9,404 bases of DNA from positions 1-9,404 of the forward strand of contig JAEOUB010000221.1 of assembly GCA_016839545.1 (NCBI GenBank). The letters are read 5' to 3'. Both the position numbers and the translations under genes were made by a program. This document shows, in pieces, positions 6,042-9,404 of the stretch; the stretch's first letter is position 1, and every line of letters begins with the position of its first letter. The notes below the pieces were generated by a model. The model was given only the letters and a program-made list of their open reading frames with translations, ran no database searches and was not told where the DNA came from. This DNA comes from Candidatus Kariarchaeota archaeon (GTDB lineage: Archaea; Asgardarchaeota; Heimdallarchaeia; Heimdallarchaeales; Kariarchaeaceae).

Positions 6042-6566
6042 ATGACAGGGGTAATTACCTACCGGACCAGAGAAGATGGGTTTCTGATAGTATTGGTTGA
6101 ACTTACACAATCATCTATATTTCTTGCCTTTCTCCTTGATCCTTGGAAAGCAGGATACAGGGATTTTGACCAGCACAAGGGGTCTCTGAAGGATCTTAAA
6201 CGTAAGTTGGGTGCACCCAAGCTGAAATTCCATGAGATACCAAAGAAAGAGGCTGCATTATTGCTCAGACAGAATGTCGAGATTGCTCATCATCTTGGAA
6301 TCGATATCGATGAAGATGCCATGAAATGGATGAACAAACTTGGTGTCATGAAAATCGACTACAAACAAGCCCTCTACCGTTGCTTTAACTGCGAGCGAAA
6401 TGATCTGAGTACTGACCAGATCGATGAGATACTTGCAATTGCCTCCCGTGAGATCACTCAAGGCGTTATCGGCACTGATGAGGAAGAGCAGTATTTCAAA
6501 ATCTGTGCTGAATGTGAAAATGAGCTACATGACAAGCACGAGGGCCAGAGTCACCATCATCACTAA
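6042..6566 (+). CDS. Uncharacterised protein with two CxxC pairs and His-rich tail, third gene of the queDE operon
   Basis: I cannot assign a function to this 174-residue protein. Its N-terminal part (about 8-60) looks like a small alpha/beta domain with a hydrophobic strand (FLIVLVE, 14-20) followed by SIFLAFLLDPWKAGYRD (25-41). A helical region (65-100) contains RQNVEIAHHLGI. The C-terminal part has two CxxC pairs, Cys114/Cys117 (CFNC) and Cys155/Cys158 (CAEC), separated by an acidic helical segment, so they could form one zinc site. The tail is rich in histidine (His163, His166, His171-174). The strand-LLDPW-helix-helix order faintly recalls a bacterial family with an LVDxWCLGVKD motif and a metal-binding tail, but this is from memory and weak. 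It abuts queE with no gap and has its own strong ribosome binding site, so it is co-expressed with queD and queE. A role in 7-deazaguanine or tRNA metabolism is inferred from context alone. Confidence 0.8.
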   Translation: MTGVITYRTREDGFLIVLVELTQSSIFLAFLLDPWKAGYRDFDQHKGSLKDLKRKLGAPKLKFHEIPKKEAALLLRQNVEIAHHLGIDIDEDAMKWMNKLGVMKIDYKQALYRCFNCERNDLSTDQIDEILAIASREITQGVIGTDEEEQYFKICAECENELHDKHEGQSHHHH

Positions 6567-6611
6567 CGCAGTCAAGTTGAATGAATTGGGATTATTGTTT
6601 ATTCAGTCGGG

Positions 6612-6619
6612 TATATATA
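6612..6619 (+). promoter_or_regulatory. TATA box of the surface-protein gene
   Basis: TATATATA is centred about 36 nt upstream of the ATG at 6652 and about 27 nt upstream of an in-frame TTG at 6643. The predicted start site near 6642 gives a leader of roughly 10 nt for the ATG, or none for the TTG. The 76 bp between the preceding stop and the TTG show no clear terminator hairpin or long T-run. Confidence 0.5.
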
Positions 6620-6651
6620 GAAGAGTTAGACATTATGACTAATTGATTTCT

Positions 6652-9315
6652 ATGAGAAGTAAAACAATACTTAGTACTTTTGTCCTTTCCCTTCTACTAC
6701 TGGGCTCACTGCAGGTAGCAGGTGAAGATATACAGCCTGTCGAAATCCAGACTTCAAGTTCAGGCAATGTACTGGTACTTCACACATCCAGTTATATTGC
6801 AGATTACTTGACATGGCTTTCAGATGCAGGAATTCCAGCAGTCGAATACCCGGCTTACTCAAGTATTCCTTCGGTTGCAGAACTCGCGGTATATGATCTT
6901 GTGATGTTCATTCCAGATGTTCTGTCACACAATAACTCCCAACTGGGAGACAACTTCGCAGATTACATCGAACTCGGAGGAAAAGTCATCGTGTTTACAT
7001 TTGGTTTCCACGCCTCATGGGGTGTCACAGGTAGATACAATACCACGCATGCACCATTTACCATAGGTACAGATCCTTACAGTTCAAACACATATTCAGG
7101 AGGATCCCCTCATCCAATTATGCAAAGTGTTACTTCACTGACTAATTCGTACACTGAACAGACTAATACTCTCACATCGGGTGCAGTATCACTTGTCGAT
7201 TGGGACAGTGGCTACTCCATGATTGCCCAGAAAGGCAACTCCCTTGGTGTCAACCTCTATCCAGGGTTTGGATACACCGGTGATATGAGTGTTCTGTTCC
7301 AGAATGTGGCATTGCATATGCTAAAGACCTCAGATGTGTTAATCCTCCATAAGTCTAGTTACGCCTCGGATTATATGACATGGCTAGCAGACGCAGGAAT
7401 TGTTGCAACTGAGTATTTTGCATCCAATACCATTCCTTCAGTTGATGTACTTTCCCAATATAGGGTCGTGATGTTTATTCCTGATGTTCTGTCGCATAAC
7501 AATTCGCAGCTAGGAGACAACTTCGCAGATTACATTGAGCTGGGTGGTAAAGTCATTGTGTTCACTTTCGGATTTCACGCCTCATGGGGTGTAACAGGAA
7601 GGTACAACACAAGCTATGCACCATTTACCATAGGTACTGATCCTTACAGTTCAAATACATACTCAGGCGGATCACCTCATCCAATTATGGATGGTGTCAG
7701 TTCACTCACAAATAGCTTTACAGAGCAGACCAACACCCTCACATCAGGTGCGGTATCTCTTGTAAACTGGGACAGTGGTTACTCCATGATTGCCCAGAAA
7801 GGTAACTCCCTTGGTGTCAACCTCTATCCAGGTGTTGGATACACAGGTGATATGAGTACCTTATTTGTCAATACAGCTCGGCATATGCTTCAATCAACCA
7901 CCTTCAATCCACAGGAAGAAGTCTTAGTCCTTCACAAATCAAATTACGTCTCTGATTATATGACATGGCTAGCAGACGCAGGAATTGTTGCCACAGAATA
8001 CAATGCACTGAGTTCCATACCTTCAGTTGATGAACTATCCCAATACAAGGTAGTGATGTTCATACCTGATGTTCTGTCACACAATAACTCCCAACTTGGA
8101 GACAACTTCGCAGATTACATCGAACTTGGAGGAAAAGTCATCGTGTTCACCTTCGGATTTCATGCCTCATGGGGTGTTACAGGTAGATACAATACTACAC
8201 ATGCACCATTTACCATAGGTACCGATCCCTACAGTTCAAACACATATTCTGGAGGATCTCCTCATCCAATTATGGATGGTGTCAGTTCGCTCACAAATAG
8301 CTATACAGAGCAAACCAACACCCTCACATCAGGTGCTATATCACTTGTCGATTGGGACAGTGGTTACTCCATGATCGCTGAAAAGGGTAACACCCTTGGT
8401 GTCAACCTCTATCCCGGTGTAGGATACACTGGCGATATGAGTATCCTGTTCCAGAACTTGGCCATGTATATGTTAGGCGTTGTAGATACCACACCACAGG
8501 TTCTTATTGGCCCCTCATCCGTTGTCTATGAAATCGGTACTGATGCAAGTATTGATTTAACAATCATTGACAACAATCCCAGTAGAATTGATGTGTATGT
8601 CAATACAGAGTTTGTCTTCAATACAACATGGGTAAATGGTACAAACATATTCTCAGTTAGTGATATAGTATTTGACATTGATACCACTCAGTTACTTGGA
8701 TTATTTGATGTACAATTGATAATCTTTGATGAAGGGAACAACAGTATCACCTATGATTTCACGGTCAATGTTGTCGATACACTCTCTCCTGTCTTTATAT
8801 CTGCTAATGCCATTGGTTATATGTTAGGAGACGCATCGGAAGCTCCTGGAAATGTAACTTTTGTGGCAGTAGATCCCACTGCAACTGAATACTCAATATT
8901 TGTCGACGGTGTGTTCTATGCAGAAGGTAATTACTCTTCAAACTCCGAAGTTGTTGTGGAGCTTGCTGGATTCCACCCTGGTGATCATATTGTGGATCTG
9001 ACAATCTTTGACCTTGCTGGAAACAAGAATCAGGTTTCCTTATCATTTTCAGTTGGTGAGGTAGCACAAACATCCACATCAAGCACATCTGAGACTTCCA
9101 CGGATGACACATCTACAAGTGAGACCACTACTACGTCGACTACACCTGTCAGTACATCTACGTCAACTGTTGAAACATCAACCACTACTGAAGAACCTTC
9201 AAATTCCTCTGATGAACCGACGATTGACCTCGATCTCCCTGTCAACAATTTAGTTGTAACAATGGTATCTGGTCTGATCAGCACTTATGCAATTCGTAGA
9301 AGAAAACTCAACTAG
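6652..9315 (+). CDS. Secreted, membrane-anchored protein with three GATase-like repeats and Ig-like domains
   Basis: This 887-residue surface protein has a signal peptide (about 1-24: MRSKT, a hydrophobic core, then VAGED). Three tandem ~190-residue repeats cover about 39-611. Each begins with VLxLH and DYxTWLxDAG, includes VMFIPDVLSHNNSQLGDNF, DYIELGGKVIVFTF, GVTGRYN and SGGSPHPIM, and resembles a class I glutamine-amidotransferase/ThuA-like fold (strand, helix, YDxVMFIPD, then a helix leading to GGKVIV). Two Ig-like modules follow (about 615-709 and 713-803; the second has the DLAGNKN turn). A Ser/Thr-rich stalk (807-853) and a C-terminal membrane segment (866-881) ending in RRRKLN complete it. 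There is no cysteine in the whole protein, so the GATase nucleophile is absent and a binding or structural role is likelier than catalysis. Many N-x-S/T sequons suggest glycosylation. ATG 6652 is preferred over TTG 6643 because it gives a standard signal-peptide N-region. The function is unknown. Confidence 0.85.
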   Translation: MRSKTILSTFVLSLLLLGSLQVAGEDIQPVEIQTSSSGNVLVLHTSSYIADYLTWLSDAGIPAVEYPAYSSIPSVAELAVYDLVMFIPDVLSHNNSQLGDNFADYIELGGKVIVFTFGFHASWGVTGRYNTTHAPFTIGTDPYSSNTYSGGSPHPIMQSVTSLTNSYTEQTNTLTSGAVSLVDWDSGYSMIAQKGNSLGVNLYPGFGYTGDMSVLFQNVALHMLKTSDVLILHKSSYASDYMTWLADAGIVATEYFASNTIPSVDVLSQYRVVMFIPDVLSHNNSQLGDNFADYIELGGKVIVFTFGFHASWGVTGRYNTSYAPFTIGTDPYSSNTYSGGSPHPIMDGVSSLTNSFTEQTNTLTSGAVSLVNWDSGYSMIAQKGNSLGVNLYPGVGYTGDMSTLFVNTARHMLQSTTFNPQEEVLVLHKSNYVSDYMTWLADAGIVATEYNALSSIPSVDELSQYKVVMFIPDVLSHNNSQLGDNFADYIELGGKVIVFTFGFHASWGVTGRYNTTHAPFTIGTDPYSSNTYSGGSPHPIMDGVSSLTNSYTEQTNTLTSGAISLVDWDSGYSMIAEKGNTLGVNLYPGVGYTGDMSILFQNLAMYMLGVVDTTPQVLIGPSSVVYEIGTDASIDLTIIDNNPSRIDVYVNTEFVFNTTWVNGTNIFSVSDIVFDIDTTQLLGLFDVQLIIFDEGNNSITYDFTVNVVDTLSPVFISANAIGYMLGDASEAPGNVTFVAVDPTATEYSIFVDGVFYAEGNYSSNSEVVVELAGFHPGDHIVDLTIFDLAGNKNQVSLSFSVGEVAQTSTSSTSETSTDDTSTSETTTTSTTPVSTSTSTVETSTTTEEPSNSSDEPTIDLDLPVNNLVVTMVSGLISTYAIRRRKLN
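6766..7332 (+). repeat. Repeat 1 of the surface protein (189 codons)
   Basis: This is the first GATase-like unit, from NVLVLHTSSY to MLKTS. It is the most divergent at its start (DYLTWLSDAGIPA) and in the SPHPIMQSVTSLTNSYTE stretch. It is nearly identical to repeat 3 in the central 80 nt (6916-6995, 78 of 80) and to repeat 2 near its end (7213-7263, 50 of 51). Confidence 0.85.
7333..7917 (+). repeat. Repeat 2 of the surface protein (195 codons)
   Basis: This is the second unit, from DVLILHKSSY to the TTFNPQE linker, which makes it 6 codons longer than the others. In the central 80 nt (7483-7562) it differs from repeat 1 at 13 positions, all synonymous third-codon changes. Its first part (7369-7406) matches repeat 3 over 38 of 38 bases. 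Confidence 0.85.
7918..8484 (+). repeat. Repeat 3 of the surface protein (189 codons)
   Basis: This is the third unit, from EVLVLHKSNY to YMLGVV. It shares its start (7954-7991) and the MDGVSSLTNS stretch with repeat 2, but its central block (8068-8147) with repeat 1. The IAEKGNTLG segment is unique to it (IAQKGNSLG in the other two). It leads directly into the Ig-like part. Confidence 0.85.
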
Positions 9316-9379
9316 GTATCACTTAATCATCTAACATCAAATAAATCAAACAATTTTGATCATCATATCTTTAATCTAC

Positions 9380-9404
9380 TTATTCAGCTTCATCTTCATC
9401 AAAA
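9380..9404 (-). CDS. Possible 3' end of a minus-strand gene with acidic C-terminus (partial)
   Basis: Read on the minus strand from the window edge, one frame gives FDEDEAE followed by TAA at 9382-9380. Acidic C-terminal tails are common in archaeal proteins, and a convergent neighbour would match the arrangement of the other gene pairs here. Only seven complete codons are visible, so this could be chance; the remainder lies outside the window. Confidence 0.3.

Noticed and set aside
6643..6651. TTG at 6643 as the start of the surface protein, which would make the message leaderless.
   Set aside because: It is possible, but ATG 6652 gives the standard MRSKT signal-peptide N-region, and TTG starts on leaderless messages are expected to be inefficient.
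9030..9284. Minus-strand frame rich in Val, Asp and Ser opposite the stalk of the surface protein.
   Set aside because: It is the mirror of the Ser/Thr codon repeats on the plus strand, not a gene.
9345..9360. A 6-bp inverted repeat ATCAAA-CAAT-TTTGAT after the surface-protein gene as a possible two-way terminator.
   Set aside because: The stem is almost all A/T, the T-run is only four bases, and archaeal termination does not need hairpins; chance is likely in such AT-rich spacer.

Overview
The window is about 9.4 kb of compact, protein-coding archaeal DNA. Three things point to an archaeon. TATA-type boxes lie 25-30 nt upstream of several start codons, so those transcripts would be leaderless or nearly so. 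Genes inside the operon carry GGTGA/GAGGTG-type ribosome binding sites. The large surface protein has the signal peptide, Ig-like modules, Ser/Thr-rich stalk and transmembrane segment with Arg/Lys tail common in archaea. The style of that protein and an MIT-like domain on an ATPase would suit an Asgard-type lineage, but this placement is inference. No rRNA, tRNA, CRISPR array or insertion sequence was seen, and no stretch over 300 bases lacks a gene.

Layout. Left part (1-2828): a class V aminotransferase/SufS-like protein (+) and a HerA/VirB4-type P-loop ATPase (-) converge with no bases between their stop codons. Middle (3006-4798): a six-helix membrane protein (+) and a metal-dependent amidohydrolase of the prolidase/imidazolonepropionase type (-) converge with stop codons overlapping by 4 nt. 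Right of that (4923-6566): a tight three-gene operon (+) with queD, queE and a small putative zinc-binding protein. QueD and QueE make 7-carboxy-7-deazaguanine, the precursor of the 7-deazaguanine base of archaeosine or queuosine in tRNA. The rest of that pathway (FolE/MptA, QueC, TGT, ArcS and so on) is not in the window. Far right (6652-9315): a cysteine-free 887-residue secreted, membrane-anchored protein built from three near-identical ~190-residue glutamine-amidotransferase-like domains, two Ig-like domains, a Ser/Thr-rich stalk and a C-terminal anchor. The last 25 bases may hold the 3' end of a minus-strand gene with an acidic C-terminus.

Points most worth a second look: (1) the aminotransferase-like protein has no lysine at the PLP Schiff-base position and has also lost the usual Arg and phosphate-binding Thr residues, so it looks like a pseudo-enzyme or a repurposed fold; (2) the P-loop ATPase has an N-terminal three-helix region resembling an MIT/TPR domain in place of the HerA beta-barrel; (3) the third gene of the queDE operon, with two CxxC pairs and a histidine-rich tail, is translationally linked to queE and is a candidate accessory protein; (4) the triple repeat of the surface protein is a mosaic at nucleotide level, which suggests gene conversion between repeats under strong protein-level constraint; (5) two promoters have short inverted repeats bracketing the TATA box.
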